Numbered from the stretch's first letter, positions 25,278 to 38,232 are shown. The stretch is DNA of 64,000 bases from Mycobacterium paragordonae (GCF_003614435.1 NZ_CP025546.1:5952001-6016000); one strand, 5' to 3'. The notes: generated by a model not told the origin, from the sequence alone. Numbers and translations are program-made.

Positions 25278-26813
25278 TCAGCGTCCGACCGGAACTTCCG
25301 GCGCGTCCTGGCCCGCCAGGTCGCCCAGGCCGGCACCGCGCGCCGCGTTGGCCAGCATGTGCTCGATGACGTTCTTGCCCAGCGCACTCTCGCTGGGCAG
25401 TTCGATCGGGTACGTGCCGTCGAAGCAGGCCGTACACAGTCGCGAGGCCGGTTGCTCGGTGGCCGCGATCAGACCGCGCAGCGAGATGTAGCCGAGCGTG
25501 TCGGCGTTGATGGCGTGCCGGACGGCCTCGAGCATCTCCCCTTCGTCCTCGACGGCGTTGGCGATCAACTCGGCCGGCGACGGGAAGTCGATCCCGTAGA
25601 AGCAGGGCCACTTGACCGGCGGCGACGCGATCCGGACGTGCACCTCGACAGCCCCGGCCTCCCGCAGCATGCGCACCAGGGCGCGCTGGGTGTTGCCGCG
25701 CACGATCGAGTCGTCGACGACGATGAGCCGCTTACCGCGGATCACCTCTTTGAGCGGGTTCAGCTTGAGCCGGATGCCGAGCTGGCGGATCGTCTGTGAC
25801 GGCTGGATGAAGGTGCGCCCGACGTAGGCGTTCTTCATCAGGCCCTGCCCGTACGGGATGCCGGATTCCTGCGCATACCCCACCGCGGCGGGTGTGCCGG
25901 ACTCCGGAACCCCGATGACCAGGTCGGCGTCGACCGCACATTCGCGGGCGAGCTGGCGACCGATATCCAACCGGGCGCCGTGAATCGACCGCCCGCCGAT
26001 GGTGCTGTCCGGCCGGGCCAGGTAGACGTACTCGAAGATGCACCCCTTCGGGGTGGGGTTGGCGAAGCGGGTGGACCGCACTCCGTCGGCGTCGATCGCC
26101 AGCAGCTCACCCGGCTCGATGTCCCGGACGAACGAGGCGCCGACGATGTCGAGGGCCGCGGTTTCCGACGCCACCACCCAACCGCGGTCCAGCCGTCCCA
26201 GCGACAGCGGCCGCACGCCGTGCGGGTCGCGGCACGCGTACAGGGTGTTCTCGTCCATGAACGTCAGGCAGAACGCACCGCGCACGGTCGGCAGCAGTTC
26301 GAGCGCGGCCTGCTCCAGGCTGGAGTCGGCCGCACCATGCGCCAGCAGCGCGCCGAGAATGTCGGAATCCGTGGTTGCCGGCGCCGGTGCCCGCTTCGCG
26401 ATCAGGCCCTCGTCGCGGGCGCGCGCCATCAGTTCGGCGGCGTTGACCAGATTTCCGTTGTGCCCCAACGCAACTCCGGTGCCGGCGGCGGTATTGCGGA
26501 AGACCGGCTGGGCGTTCTCCCAAGTGGTGTCCCCGGAGGTGGAGTAACGGCAGTGCCCGATGGCGACGTGGCCCTCCATGGCGGCCAGCGTCTGCTCGTC
26601 GAACACCTGACTGACCAGGCCGAGGTCTTTGAACACCAGCACCTGGGATCCGTCGGCCACGGCGATGCCCGCGGCTTCCTGGCCGCGGTGCTGCAAGGCG
26701 TAGAGGCCGTAATAGGTGAGTTTGGCGACGTCTTCACCGGGGGCCCAGACCCCGAATACGCCACACTCTTCACGAGGCGAACTGAAGTCTTCTTCGGGCT
26801 GCTGCGCGGTCAC
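25278..26813 (-). CDS. purF: Amidophosphoribosyltransferase PurF
   Basis: First committed enzyme of purine synthesis; makes phosphoribosylamine from PRPP and glutamine. The Ntn-type glutaminase nucleophile is Cys17 (REECGVFG), so a 16-residue propeptide must be removed. The PRPP loop is present (LIVVDDSIVRGNTQRALV) and late cysteines (LCTACFDG) match the iron-sulfur type found in actinobacteria and Bacillus. 511 residues, start GTG 26813. Precedes purM; a 137-base gap without ORF separates it from the SCP-like gene upstream. Confidence 0.96.
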   Translation of the reverse strand: MTAQQPEEDFSSPREECGVFGVWAPGEDVAKLTYYGLYALQHRGQEAAGIAVADGSQVLVFKDLGLVSQVFDEQTLAAMEGHVAIGHCRYSTSGDTTWENAQPVFRNTAAGTGVALGHNGNLVNAAELMARARDEGLIAKRAPAPATTDSDILGALLAHGAADSSLEQAALELLPTVRGAFCLTFMDENTLYACRDPHGVRPLSLGRLDRGWVVASETAALDIVGASFVRDIEPGELLAIDADGVRSTRFANPTPKGCIFEYVYLARPDSTIGGRSIHGARLDIGRQLARECAVDADLVIGVPESGTPAAVGYAQESGIPYGQGLMKNAYVGRTFIQPSQTIRQLGIRLKLNPLKEVIRGKRLIVVDDSIVRGNTQRALVRMLREAGAVEVHVRIASPPVKWPCFYGIDFPSPAELIANAVEDEGEMLEAVRHAINADTLGYISLRGLIAATEQPASRLCTACFDGTYPIELPSESALGKNVIEHMLANAARGAGLGDLAGQDAPEVPVGR

Positions 26814-26950
26814 GGTGTGGCGGCTCCCTAGGGCGCGGTTGGTGACGCTACGGAGTCTACGGGCACCGCGGGCCGGCCGCGCAATGCCGGACCGCGTGTT
26901 GCGCCGGGGAGAATCCGCGTGTCGCGGCCGAAACTCCAGGTCAATAGAGG

Positions 26951-27343
26951 TCAGGGCGTTAAACGCGAAACCGGTAGCCAGTGTTCTATTTCACAGGCGC
27001 GAGAGCCCGAAAGGGTCAGGTCGCCGCTCACTGCCGCCTCACTGAACCCCATCAGTCCCGTTGCCACCAACAGCCACGTGCGCGGGTTGGTTTCCACCAC
27101 GTTGGGGGGTGTTCCGCGGGTGTGCCGCGGACCGGACACGCACTGCACCGCGACGAACGGCGGGATCCGCACTTCCACGCTGGCGCCGGGTGCCAGGTCG
27201 GCCAGGGTGCGGGCGGTGAGCCGGACGGCGCTCGCCAGGGCGGCCCGGTCGGGCGCGGGATGGTTTTCGTCCCGCAACCAGTCCGCGACAGCCGACACGG
27301 CCTGCCGTGTCTTTGCCGGATCGGCCTTGGGGCGGGCAGCCAT
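26951..27343 (-). CDS. Sterol-carrier-like protein (Rv0807 type)
   Basis: 130 residues, conserved next to purF in mycobacteria and annotated as a sterol-carrier (SCP-2-like) fold: VSAVADWLRDENHPAPDRAALASAVRLTAR-type helices followed by VEVRIPPFVAVQCV and the central NVVETNPRTWL motif. The partner lipid is unknown. Only 19 bases separate it from the divergent MCE gene, so the two share a promoter region. Confidence 0.78.
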   Translation of the reverse strand: MAARPKADPAKTRQAVSAVADWLRDENHPAPDRAALASAVRLTARTLADLAPGASVEVRIPPFVAVQCVSGPRHTRGTPPNVVETNPRTWLLVATGLMGFSEAAVSGDLTLSGSRACEIEHWLPVSRLTP

Positions 27344-27362
27344 ACCTTAGGGTCTCAGAATC

Positions 27363-28577
27363 ATGGAGCGTCGGCGCTCGGGCGCGCGGCCACCGTATCG
27401 GACCATCGGCCTGATCGCGCTGGTGGCGCTGACGCTCGTCCTGAGCGCGCTGTACTGGCAGTTCCGCGGGAACTTCACCCCGAAGACGAAGCTGACGATG
27501 GTCGCTCCGCGTGCGGGTCTGGTGATGGACCCGGGCGCGAAGGTCACCTATAACGGCGTGCAGATCGGCCGGGTGGCCGAGATCTCCGAAATCACCCGCG
27601 ACGGCGTCCCGGCGGCCCAGTTCGTCCTCGACATCTTCCCGAAGTACATCCCGCAGATCCCGGCGAACGTGGCCGCCGAGATCAAGGCCACCACCGTGTT
27701 CGGCAACAAGTACGTGTCCCTGAGCTCGCCCAAAACACCTGCGCCGCAACATATCACACCGTCTGTGGTGATCGACGCGACCAAGGTGACCACCGAATTC
27801 AACACGCTGTTCCAGACCTTGACGGCGATCGCCGAGAAGGTCGACCCGGTCAAGCTCAACCTCACGCTGAGTGCGGCCGGGCTGGCGCTGGCCGGCCTGG
27901 GTGACAAATTCGGCGAGTCGCTGACCAATGGAAACGCGATCCTCGACGACCTGAACCCGCAGTTGCCCGCGGCCCGCCGAGACGTGCAACGACTGGCGGC
28001 TCTTGGTGACGTCTACGCCGACGCCGCCCCGGACCTGCTGGCGGCGCTCGATGCGGCGGCGACCACGTCGCGCACCGTCAGCCAGCAGCGCAACGACCTC
28101 GATGCCGCCCTGCTGGCGGCGGCCGGGTTCGCCGACACCGCGACCCCGGTGTTTCAGCGATCGGGTCCCTACCTCGCACGGGGGGCCGCCGACCTTCTTC
28201 CCACGGCCCAGTTGCTCGACGAGTACAGCCCGCAGATCGTGTGCACCATCCGCAACTACGACGAGGTGGCGCCCAGGATCCGCAATGCACTCGGCTTCAA
28301 CGGCTACGCACTCGGTGCGACTTCAGCGGGCGCCATCACCGGTGCGCCGGGCCCGTACATCTACCCGGAGAATCTGCCCCGGACCAACACCAGAGGTGGC
28401 CCCGGCGGGAGACCGGGATGCTGGCAGAAGATCACCAGGGACTTGTGGCCCGCGCCCTACCTGGTGATGGACGCGGGCTACGACCTCGCGCCGTACAACC
28501 ATTTCGAGATCGGTTCACCGATGATTCTCGACTACGTGTGGGGGCGGCAAATCGGCGACTACACAATCAATCCATGA
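27363..28577 (+). CDS. Orphan MCE family lipid-transfer protein
   Basis: 404-residue secreted or membrane-anchored MCE protein: N-terminal helix (about 15-32, TIGLIALVALTLVLSALYW), then an MlaD/MCE domain at about 40-115 (VMDPGAKVTYNGVQIGRV), then the long helical region that forms the lipid tunnel, ending in a Cys-containing tail. Most like MceA-type subunits. Normal mce loci have two yrbE permease genes and six mce genes; here there is one copy alone inside the purine locus, followed by a lipoprotein HAD gene overlapping by 4 bases. Not present at this locus in M. tuberculosis as far as I recall. Confidence 0.85.
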   Translation: MERRRSGARPPYRTIGLIALVALTLVLSALYWQFRGNFTPKTKLTMVAPRAGLVMDPGAKVTYNGVQIGRVAEISEITRDGVPAAQFVLDIFPKYIPQIPANVAAEIKATTVFGNKYVSLSSPKTPAPQHITPSVVIDATKVTTEFNTLFQTLTAIAEKVDPVKLNLTLSAAGLALAGLGDKFGESLTNGNAILDDLNPQLPAARRDVQRLAALGDVYADAAPDLLAALDAAATTSRTVSQQRNDLDAALLAAAGFADTATPVFQRSGPYLARGAADLLPTAQLLDEYSPQIVCTIRNYDEVAPRIRNALGFNGYALGATSAGAITGAPGPYIYPENLPRTNTRGGPGGRPGCWQKITRDLWPAPYLVMDAGYDLAPYNHFEIGSPMILDYVWGRQIGDYTINP

Positions 28578-29809
28578 CGCCGGTGTCGCGCGCACTTACC
28601 GCTCTGACCGTGGCCCTGCTCGTGGTCACGGCCTGCCACAGCACCAACTCCGCCCACCACGACAGCTGCCGCACACTCGCCGTCGACTCGGGCTGGTACG
28701 GCGACAACCGCGACCGGATCGACGCGATGATCAAGCAACTCGGCAGCTGCGGGAAGACCAGGGACACAGCCCCGCTGGCGTTGTTCGACTGGGACAACAC
28801 CATGATCCGCAACGACATCGGCCACGCGACCTTCTACTGGGTGGTGCGGAACTCCAAGGTGCGCCAGCCGAAAGACTGGAGCGCCACCAGCCCCTTCCTG
28901 GCGCCGCGGGCCGCCGCCGCCCTGGCGGCCGCGTGCGGGAGCCTCGCGCCGCCCGGCGAGCCGCTGCCCACCGACCGCGACACCGGCTGCGCCGACGAGC
29001 TGGTGTCGATCTACTCCAACGGCCAAACCCGCTCGGGTGAAACGGCATTCACCGGCTTCAACCACCGCCGCTTCAAACCGGTGGACGCATGGCTGTTGCA
29101 GCTGCTCGCCGGTTGGACCGACGCCGATATCACCCAATTCGCCTCCGCCGCACGGCAAGAGAATATCGACGCACCGCAGGGCGCCGAGCAGACCGTGGGC
29201 AGCACCCGGCAGACCGCCTGGGTGCGCTACTACCAGCAGATGCGGGATCTCGTCGGGACGTTGCAGGCCAACGGTTTCGACGTCCGCGTCATCTCCGCCT
29301 CACCCGAACTGGTGGTGCGGGTCTGGGCCGCGGATGTCGGCATCCCCGCCGACCGGGTGATGGGCGTGCTCTCCGAACACGACGGCGACGTGGTGACACC
29401 ACGTCTGGCGACGTGTGGCGGCGAGCCGTCGATGCCGTTCAACGAGGGCAAGCGGTGCCGGGTGAACCAGCAGGTGCTCGGCATCCAGGGCGCGGCGGCG
29501 TTCGCGCCGGCGCCCGAAGCCCGCCGGCAGGTGTTCGCCGCCGGGGACTCTGACGGCGACGCCACCTTCGTGCCGGATGCGACCGCGCTGCGACTGGTCC
29601 TCAACCGCAACCAGATCGAGTTGATGTGCCGCGCCTACGCCGACTCCGACGGTCGCTGGTTGATCAATCCGACGTTCATCGACCCACTGCCACCGAGCCC
29701 GCCGTATCCGTGCGCCACCCAGGGCTTCGACGAACCCGACGGTGGTCAGGCCGCCCTGCGCGGCCCCGACGGCCGCGTTGTGCCCGACCAGCAGGACCGG
29801 GTTCACTGA
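28574..29809 (+). CDS. Secreted HAD-superfamily phosphatase lipoprotein
   Basis: 411 residues. Signal peptide with lipobox VTAC (Cys21) gives a lipid-anchored protein facing the periplasm. The HAD nucleophile motif is DWDNT (72-76), with RVISASPE as the second motif and FAAGDSDGDATF as the metal-binding acidic motif, so all catalytic elements are intact; phosphoserine or phospholipid head-group phosphatase is possible. Additional Cys pairs suggest disulfides. ATGA overlap with the MCE gene shows coupled translation, so it may act on lipids or lipid precursors handled by the MCE protein (inference). Confidence 0.85.
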   Translation: MTPVSRALTALTVALLVVTACHSTNSAHHDSCRTLAVDSGWYGDNRDRIDAMIKQLGSCGKTRDTAPLALFDWDNTMIRNDIGHATFYWVVRNSKVRQPKDWSATSPFLAPRAAAALAAACGSLAPPGEPLPTDRDTGCADELVSIYSNGQTRSGETAFTGFNHRRFKPVDAWLLQLLAGWTDADITQFASAARQENIDAPQGAEQTVGSTRQTAWVRYYQQMRDLVGTLQANGFDVRVISASPELVVRVWAADVGIPADRVMGVLSEHDGDVVTPRLATCGGEPSMPFNEGKRCRVNQQVLGIQGAAAFAPAPEARRQVFAAGDSDGDATFVPDATALRLVLNRNQIELMCRAYADSDGRWLINPTFIDPLPPSPPYPCATQGFDEPDGGQAALRGPDGRVVPDQQDRVH

Positions 29810-29972
29810 ATCGCGCCGGACATGACATCAACGTGAACTGACAGTTAAGTCCAGGTATCGGAAATCGGCTGAATCGACTGTCCTGCAACAGTTATCGTCC
29901 CACCGCGCAGCCCCGGAGAAAGTATGGGATTCTGCGGTTGACGGTGCGACTTCGAACTGAGGCGGTGTTCCG

Positions 29973-31553
29973 ATGCCAAAGGCTTTTTGCCGTGACGGCG
30001 ATCGGTCCGTTCCGGGCTCACCCGTCATGGTGACCCGCCGCGGCCGGATCGCGCGCGTGGAAGCCAGCCTCACCCCGCACGAGGCACAGATCGAGGATCT
30101 GGTCTTTCTCCGAAAAGCGTTGAACCGGGCTGATATTCCCTACCTGCTGGTTCGCGATCACAAGGACCGACCAGCCCTCGCCGTCGACATCCGGTTGCGC
30201 GGCGCCGTCGAGCGGGCCTTGGCAGCCGCCTGCGCCGATGAGCCGATGTACGCGAAAAGCGCTGACGGACAGCATCTTCTGGCGCACGGGGAGCTGTCCG
30301 CCGTACCCGACTCGCGCACCCTGCGGTTGTACCGGAACAGGGTCGCGCCGGGGGGGTTCCGTTACGGACCGGCGTTCGGTGTCGATCTGCAGTTCTGGGC
30401 ATTCGACGAGACCGCGATCGGATGCCCGGTGGAGAACGCACTGACCCGCACGGTGTTGCCCCGCACCGAAGTCACCCCGGCGACCGTCAAGCTCTACGGC
30501 TACAAGTGGCCGACCCTGGAAGGCATGTTCGCACCGCACGCGGGCGACGTGACGTTCGACATCGACCTGGTGTTCTCGTGGGTCGACGGCAATGACCCGG
30601 AATTCCGGGCCCGGCGGGCCGCTCAGATGTCCGGTCATGTGGTGGGCGAAGGCGACGATGCCGACGCCCGCATCCGGCAGATCGACGAACTGAAATACGC
30701 GCTGCGATCGGTCAACATGTTCGCCCCGTGGATCCGTCGCATCTTCATCGCCACCGATTCGACGCCACCCGCGTGGTTGGCCGAGCACCCGAAGATCACC
30801 ATTGTTCCTGCGATCGAACACTTCTCGGACCCCGCCGCACTGCCGACCTACAATTCGCACGCGGTGGAGAGCCAGCTGCACCACATCGCCGACCTCAGCG
30901 AGCATTTCCTGTACTCCAATGACGACATGTTCTTCGGCCGGCCGCTGCGGCCCGGCATGTTCTTCTCCCCGGGTGGGGTCAGCAAATTCATCGAAGCCAA
31001 CACCCGAATCGGGTTGGGCGCCAACGATCCCGGACGCAGCGGGTTCGAGAACGCGGCCCGGGTGAACAGGAAACTGCTTGCCGACCGGTTCGGGCAGCTC
31101 ATCACCCGCCATCTCGAGCACACCGCCGTCCCGCTGCGCAAGAGCGTTCTTCAGGAGATGGAGCGCGAATTCCCGGACGAGTTCGCCCGCACCCAGGCCA
31201 GCCCATTTCGCGCCAGCACCGACATCTCGGTAACCAATTCCTTCTATCACTATTACGCACTGTTGACGGGGCGCGCCGTACAGCAGGAGAAGGCCAGCGT
31301 CCGGTACGTCAACACGACCACCCGGGCCGGCCTGAACCTGCTGCCCGAGTTGCGCAAGAAACGCCGGCACCACTTCTTCTGCCTGAACGACAGCAGTTTC
31401 CCCGAAGTCGCGGCGGCCGAACGCGCCGCCCGGGTCATCGATTTCCTGGAGCGGTATTTCCCGATCCCGGCACCGTGGGAGAAGGTCGCAGGCGGGGTCA
31501 GTCGACCGAATCTTGCGGTGCCGTCGACGTCAGCGCCATCGGAGGGTTCCTGA
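29973..31553 (+). CDS. cpsY: Stealth-family sugar-phosphate transferase (CpsY)
   Basis: 526 residues with the four Stealth conserved regions: CR1 at about 197 ([14 protein letters not shown]), CR2 ([21 protein letters not shown], then FIATDS), CR3 ([19 protein letters not shown] region) and CR4 (FFCLNDSSF). Stealth proteins transfer hexose-1-phosphate in capsule or surface-polysaccharide synthesis; Rv0806c is the M. tuberculosis counterpart. ATG 29973 has GAGG at 9 bases; ATG 30027 is an alternative. The 163-base gap before it shows no gene. The 3' end overlaps the converging phosphodiesterase by 56 bases. Confidence 0.9.
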   Translation: MPKAFCRDGDRSVPGSPVMVTRRGRIARVEASLTPHEAQIEDLVFLRKALNRADIPYLLVRDHKDRPALAVDIRLRGAVERALAAACADEPMYAKSADGQHLLAHGELSAVPDSRTLRLYRNRVAPGGFRYGPAFGVDLQFWAFDETAIGCPVENALTRTVLPRTEVTPATVKLYGYKWPTLEGMFAPHAGDVTFDIDLVFSWVDGNDPEFRARRAAQMSGHVVGEGDDADARIRQIDELKYALRSVNMFAPWIRRIFIATDSTPPAWLAEHPKITIVPAIEHFSDPAALPTYNSHAVESQLHHIADLSEHFLYSNDDMFFGRPLRPGMFFSPGGVSKFIEANTRIGLGANDPGRSGFENAARVNRKLLADRFGQLITRHLEHTAVPLRKSVLQEMEREFPDEFARTQASPFRASTDISVTNSFYHYYALLTGRAVQQEKASVRYVNTTTRAGLNLLPELRKKRRHHFFCLNDSSFPEVAAAERAARVIDFLERYFPIPAPWEKVAGGVSRPNLAVPSTSAPSEGS

Positions 31554-32454
31554 ACAGCGAGTCTCGACGGGACGGCTCGATGAAGATGCCCGCCTCGGCG
31601 ATGTTGCGCTGCGCCTGACCGGGAGAGACGAACGTGCCTACGGTGTTGCCGCCACCCAGCGGAATCACAGAGTGCACAACGGTTTCCGGGTAGATGTGCA
31701 CCAGGTTGCAAGCCTGCGCACCGTCCCTGCCGCGGGTTCCGCCGACGGCGACCGTGAGGTCCTGGGTGTAGCAGGTGGCAGAGGCGACCGACACGGGGAT
31801 CCCGACGAAGGTGGCGTTCGTCGAGTAGTGCAGGTGCCCGGCCAGGATGGCCCGCACGTCGCTACCTTTGAGCACGCGCCCCAGCGGGGCCTGGTCACGC
31901 AGCTCGACGGTGACGGCCAGGTCCAGCACAGAGGGTATCGGTGGATGGTGCATCGCCAGGATGGTGCCGTCGGGTGCCGGCGTGGCCAGTTCTTCGGCGA
32001 GCCAATCCAATTGAGCCGGCCGGATTTCGCCGTGATGGTGCCCCGGCACCGAGGTGTCCAGCGTGATGATGCGCAGCCCGTCGATGATGCGCACGTGGTC
32101 CAGCGGGGCCATGGACGGCGCTTCGTCCAGCAGCAGGCGCCGCAGTTCGGCCCGGTCGTCGTGGTTGCCCATCACCCAGACGAGTTCGGCGCCGAGGTCG
32201 GCCGCGAACGGCTCGACCAGGTCGCGAAGCTTGCGGTAGGCGGCGGGCTCACCCTTGTCCGCGAGATCACCGGTGAAGACGATGGCGTCGGGGCGCACCC
32301 CGGAGTGATTCAGCTGTCCGAGCAGTTCACCCAACCGGCCGTCGGCATCCACGTCGCCGTAGAGCGGACCGTCTCCGCCGACAAGGTGGGTGTCGCTGAT
32401 GTGCAGGAGTACATAGTCCGGCCGCGGGTGCTCCGCGGCCCTGAGTCTGTGCAC
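31498..32454 (-). CDS. Class III cyclic-nucleotide phosphodiesterase (Rv0805 type)
   Basis: Binuclear metallophosphoesterase that hydrolyses 2',3'- and 3',5'-cAMP. I start at GTG 32454 because this gives 318 residues and puts the metal ligands at exactly the Rv0805 numbers: Asp21, His23, Asp63, Asn97 (GNHDD), His169, His207 and His209 (AGHLH). The C-terminal tail after residue 280 corresponds to the Rv0805 segment involved in localisation to the cell wall. It is the last gene of the purL-CPBP-phosphodiesterase series but has its own AT-rich upstream region. Confidence 0.93.
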   Translation of the reverse strand: MHRLRAAEHPRPDYVLLHISDTHLVGGDGPLYGDVDADGRLGELLGQLNHSGVRPDAIVFTGDLADKGEPAAYRKLRDLVEPFAADLGAELVWVMGNHDDRAELRRLLLDEAPSMAPLDHVRIIDGLRIITLDTSVPGHHHGEIRPAQLDWLAEELATPAPDGTILAMHHPPIPSVLDLAVTVELRDQAPLGRVLKGSDVRAILAGHLHYSTNATFVGIPVSVASATCYTQDLTVAVGGTRGRDGAQACNLVHIYPETVVHSVIPLGGGNTVGTFVSPGQAQRNIAEAGIFIEPSRRDSLFRNPPMALTSTAPQDSVD

Positions 32455-32483
32455 CGGCGGTGCCGCCCTCTCTAGCTGGGGAT

Positions 32484-32502
32484 TTAACAAGCAATTAACA
32501 AG
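32484..32502. promoter_or_regulatory. 8-bp direct repeat with 11-bp period upstream of the phosphodiesterase
   Basis: TTAACAAG occurs at 32484-32491 and 32495-32502 (minus strand CTTGTTAA twice). An 11-bp period is typical of tandem sites for OmpR/PhoB-type response regulators. It lies 30 bases before the GTG start, in the only AT-rich part of the gap. Confidence 0.45.
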
Positions 32503-32536
32503 TGTAGGGCCTCAACCGCCAGTTCGCGCGCCGTGT

Positions 32537-32557
32537 GAGCCGTTCCACTTCCGGCTC
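32537..32557 (-). terminator. Hairpin after the CPBP gene
   Basis: GAGCCG (32537-32542) and CGGCTC (32552-32557) with a 9-base loop begin directly after the TGA of the CPBP gene on the minus strand. There is no U-tract, so it may be a weak terminator or an RNA-processing element between this gene and the phosphodiesterase. Confidence 0.4.
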
Positions 32558-33145
32558 TCAACGACGGCCCTGCACGAACACCACAGCCACGGCAGCCGCC
32601 TCGTTGATGGCCAGGTGCACCAGGATGGGCGCCGCCAGGCTTCCGCTGCGCTCGGCCAGCCAGCCGAACACCCAGCCCGCCAAGCCGGTGACCACCACGA
32701 TCGGCAGCAGCGGCTCACCCAGCGCACGCGCGTCGGCGAGGTGCGACAAACCGAATGCGCCGGCCTGCAGCAGCCGCCCGCCCGTGACGCCGAAGCCCTG
32801 CGCGGCCGTGCTGCCCAGCGCCCCGCGGAAGGCGGCCTCCTCGGCCCACACGGTGCCGACCGGAATCTGCCAACCCAGCCAGCCTGGCACCGACGCGGGC
32901 ACCTCGCGCGCCGACATCGACAGGCGCACCTTCGGAACCGGCGTCGTCCCCAAAATGGTGGCGGTCACGAGCGCCGCTACCGTCGAGCCCAGTCGCAATC
33001 CGGTCCACACCTGTGGTGGGCGAAACCCCAACGGCGCGCGCGTCATCAACGCCAGCAGGCTGCCGGCGGCGGCCTGCACCGGTGTTCGGTACGCCGGCGG
33101 TAACCGCGGACTGACAAAGCTCCAGCCCACCAGAGCGGCGGCCAA
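32558..33145 (-). CDS. CPBP family intramembrane metalloprotease
   Basis: 195 residues with about six hydrophobic segments and the CPBP (Abi/CAAX protease) motifs: EEAAFRG (glutamates of the metal site), FGLSHL and HLAINEAA. Such proteins cleave within membranes; targets are unknown. The start is uncertain: TTG 33145 lies 17 bases after the purL stop, but a start inside purL would restore a length nearer to Rv0804. It is probably co-transcribed with purL. Confidence 0.82.
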   Translation of the reverse strand: MAAALVGWSFVSPRLPPAYRTPVQAAAGSLLALMTRAPLGFRPPQVWTGLRLGSTVAALVTATILGTTPVPKVRLSMSAREVPASVPGWLGWQIPVGTVWAEEAAFRGALGSTAAQGFGVTGGRLLQAGAFGLSHLADARALGEPLLPIVVVTGLAGWVFGWLAERSGSLAAPILVHLAINEAAAVAVVFVQGRR

Positions 33146-33162
33146 ACCCAGTGCGCGAAGCC

Positions 33163-35870
<2,708 letters not shown>

Positions 35871-35887
35871 GGCTTCTGTATAGCCCT

Positions 35888-37162
35888 TTATTCGGGCGCG
35901 AGAAACGCCTGCAGAGCAGCCGCATACGCGGCGACATCGTGCGCGCCCATCAATTCCCGCGCGGAGTGCATGGCCAGTTGGGCGGCGCCGACGTCGACCG
36001 TCGGGATGCCGGTTCGCGCCGAGGCCATCGGCCCGATCGTCGAGCCGCACGGGAGGTCCGCCCGATGCTCGTAACGCTGCAGCGGCACCCCCGCCTGCTC
36101 GCAGGCGACGGCGAAGGCCGCGGCGGTACGTCCGTCGGTGGCGTACCGAAGATTGGGGTGCACCTTGAGCACCGGACCTCCATTGACCGCGATCTGGTGT
36201 CCCGGCTCGTGGCGCTCCGGGTAGTTGGGGTGCGTGGCATGCGCCATGTCGGCGGACGCGAGCAACGAGGCGGGCAGTAACCGCAGAAAGTCTTCGCGGG
36301 TGCCGCCGCCGGCCAGCACGATCCGTTCCAGAACGGTGCCCAGCAGGTTGGACTGCGCGCCGTGGTCGGAGGTCGAGCCGACCTCTTCGTGATCGAACAG
36401 CACCAGCACCGGCTGGACTCCGGCCGGCGCCGCGTCTAGGGACAGGTCGAGGGCCAGCAGGGCTTCCAGTCCCGCGTAGCAGCTCGCCTGGTTGTCCAGC
36501 CGCGGCGCGCTCAGCAGGCTGTCGTCGGCGCCGACCACGGTCGAGGGCGTCAGGTCGTGCGTCATCAGGTCGGCCGATAGCACGTCGTCCGGGGCCACTC
36601 CCGCCTGCTCGGCGACGTAACCCACAAACGACTCGGCCGCGTCACCGGCCCCCCGGACCGCGTTGAGGTGTCGTTGCGGATCCAGCGTCAGCGACTTGCG
36701 ATCCTCAGCCAGATGGATGGCCAGCTGCGGAACCCGCAGGATCGGCTCGTCGATCCGGACCAGCCGATGACTGATCCCGCTACCGTCACGCACAGACAAC
36801 CGCCCACTGATGCCCAGGTCGCGGTCCAGCCACGAATTCAGCCAGGCGCCCCCGTAGGGCTCCAGCGCCACCACTTTCCAGCCGGCGACGCATCGGTCCG
36901 GGTGCTGCTTGACCCGCAGGTTGGGGCTGTCGGTGTGCGCGCCGACGATCCGGAACGGCGTCAGGCCGGCCTGCGCACTCCAGGCGACCAACGACCCGGC
37001 GCGCACGGTGAAGTAGCGGCCCGGCTGTTCGGGCCAGCGATCGAGCTCGCTGAGTTCGGTGTATCCGGCATCGCGCAACCGCGTCGCCGCCGTGGCACAG
37101 GCATGGAACGGCGACGGGGACGCATCAATGAATTCACCCAGGCCCGAGGCGGTGGCCACCAT
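35888..37162 (-). CDS. pepC: M18 family aminopeptidase PepC
   Basis: Aspartyl aminopeptidase-type dinuclear zinc enzyme of 424 residues. Zinc and catalytic segments: [12 protein letters not shown] (His, Asp), the [10 protein letters not shown] segment (bridging Asp), FDHEEVGS (catalytic Glu and zinc Glu), SADMAHA (Asp) and the final QLAMHSARE (His). It removes N-terminal acidic or other residues from peptides in the cytoplasm. Start ATG 37162. Corresponds to Rv0800; divergent from the DyP gene by about 45 bases. Confidence 0.94.
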   Translation of the reverse strand: MVATASGLGEFIDASPSPFHACATAATRLRDAGYTELSELDRWPEQPGRYFTVRAGSLVAWSAQAGLTPFRIVGAHTDSPNLRVKQHPDRCVAGWKVVALEPYGGAWLNSWLDRDLGISGRLSVRDGSGISHRLVRIDEPILRVPQLAIHLAEDRKSLTLDPQRHLNAVRGAGDAAESFVGYVAEQAGVAPDDVLSADLMTHDLTPSTVVGADDSLLSAPRLDNQASCYAGLEALLALDLSLDAAPAGVQPVLVLFDHEEVGSTSDHGAQSNLLGTVLERIVLAGGGTREDFLRLLPASLLASADMAHATHPNYPERHEPGHQIAVNGGPVLKVHPNLRYATDGRTAAAFAVACEQAGVPLQRYEHRADLPCGSTIGPMASARTGIPTVDVGAAQLAMHSARELMGAHDVAAYAAALQAFLAPE

Positions 37163-37206
37163 ACAGAGAGGTTAAGCACCGGCCGCCGCACAAGAGAGTT
37201 AGGGTC

Positions 37207-38232
37207 TTGCCTGTGCCCGCTGTTCAGCCGCAGCCCATACTGGCGCCGTTGACGCCAGCCGCGATCTTTCTGGTGGCCACCATCAATGACGGTGGCGAGG
37301 AGGCGGTCCACGCCGCGCTGCCCGACATCTCCGGTTTGGTGCGGGCGATCGGCTTCCGTGACCCGACCAAGAGGCTCTCGGCGATCACCTCGATCGGATC
37401 CGACGCCTGGGACCGGTTGTTCTCCGGCCCGCGGCCCGCGGAGTTGCATCCGTTCACCGAGTTGACCGGCCCGCGCCACTCCGCGCCCGCGACGCCCGGC
37501 GACCTGCTGTTCCACCTTCGCGCGGAGTCCATGGATGTGTGCTTCGAACTGGCCGGGCGCATCGTCAAGGCGATGGCCGGTGCGGTGACGGTGGTCGACG
37601 AGGTGCACGGCTTCCGTTTCTTCGACAACCGCGACCTGCTGGGTTTCGTCGACGGCACCGAGAACCCGGACGGCCCGATCGCCGTGAGCGCCTCCGCAAT
37701 CGGCGACGAGGACCCCGACTTCGCCGGCTCCTGCTATGTGCACGTGCAGAAATACGTGCACGATATGACGTCCTGGGATTCGCTGTCGGTCACCGAGCAG
37801 GAGCGGGTGATCGGGCGGACCAAGTTGGAAGACATCGAACTCGGCGACGACGTCAAGCCGTCCAACTCGCACATCGCGCTGAATGTGATCACCGACGAAG
37901 ACGGCACCGAGCTCAAGATCGTGCGGCACAATATGCCCTTCGGCGAGGTGGGCAAGGGCGAGTACGGCACCTACTTCATCGGTTACTCGCGCACACCCAC
38001 GGTGACCGAACGTCTGCTGCGCAACATGTTTCTCGGCGATCCACCCGGCAACACCGACCGGGTCCTCGACTTCTCGACCGCCGTCACCGGCGGGCTGTTC
38101 TTCTCTCCCACCGTCGACTTTCTCGACGACCCACCGGCGTTGCCGCAATCCCCCGCGCCGGCTGCGGCCGCGCCTTCGACCTCGCATGACGGCTCACTCT
38201 CGATCGGCAGCCTGAAAGGAACCTCCCGATGA
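37207..38232 (+). CDS. dyp: Dye-decolourising peroxidase, encapsulin cargo
   Basis: Haem DyP-type peroxidase, 341 residues. The distal Asp is in GFVDGTEN, the proximal His in VRHNMPFGE and the distal Arg in FIGYSRTP. The C-terminal end GSLSIGSLKGTSR, after a flexible Ala/Pro/Ser linker, is the encapsulin cargo-loading peptide and matches that of the M. tuberculosis DyP. Start TTG 37207 aligns with the M. tuberculosis start; GTG 37213 has better spacing to TTAGGG. The stop overlaps the encapsulin ATG by 4 bases, so cargo and shell are translationally coupled. Confidence 0.95.
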   Translation: MPVPAVQPQPILAPLTPAAIFLVATINDGGEEAVHAALPDISGLVRAIGFRDPTKRLSAITSIGSDAWDRLFSGPRPAELHPFTELTGPRHSAPATPGDLLFHLRAESMDVCFELAGRIVKAMAGAVTVVDEVHGFRFFDNRDLLGFVDGTENPDGPIAVSASAIGDEDPDFAGSCYVHVQKYVHDMTSWDSLSVTEQERVIGRTKLEDIELGDDVKPSNSHIALNVITDEDGTELKIVRHNMPFGEVGKGEYGTYFIGYSRTPTVTERLLRNMFLGDPPGNTDRVLDFSTAVTGGLFFSPTVDFLDDPPALPQSPAPAAAAPSTSHDGSLSIGSLKGTSR

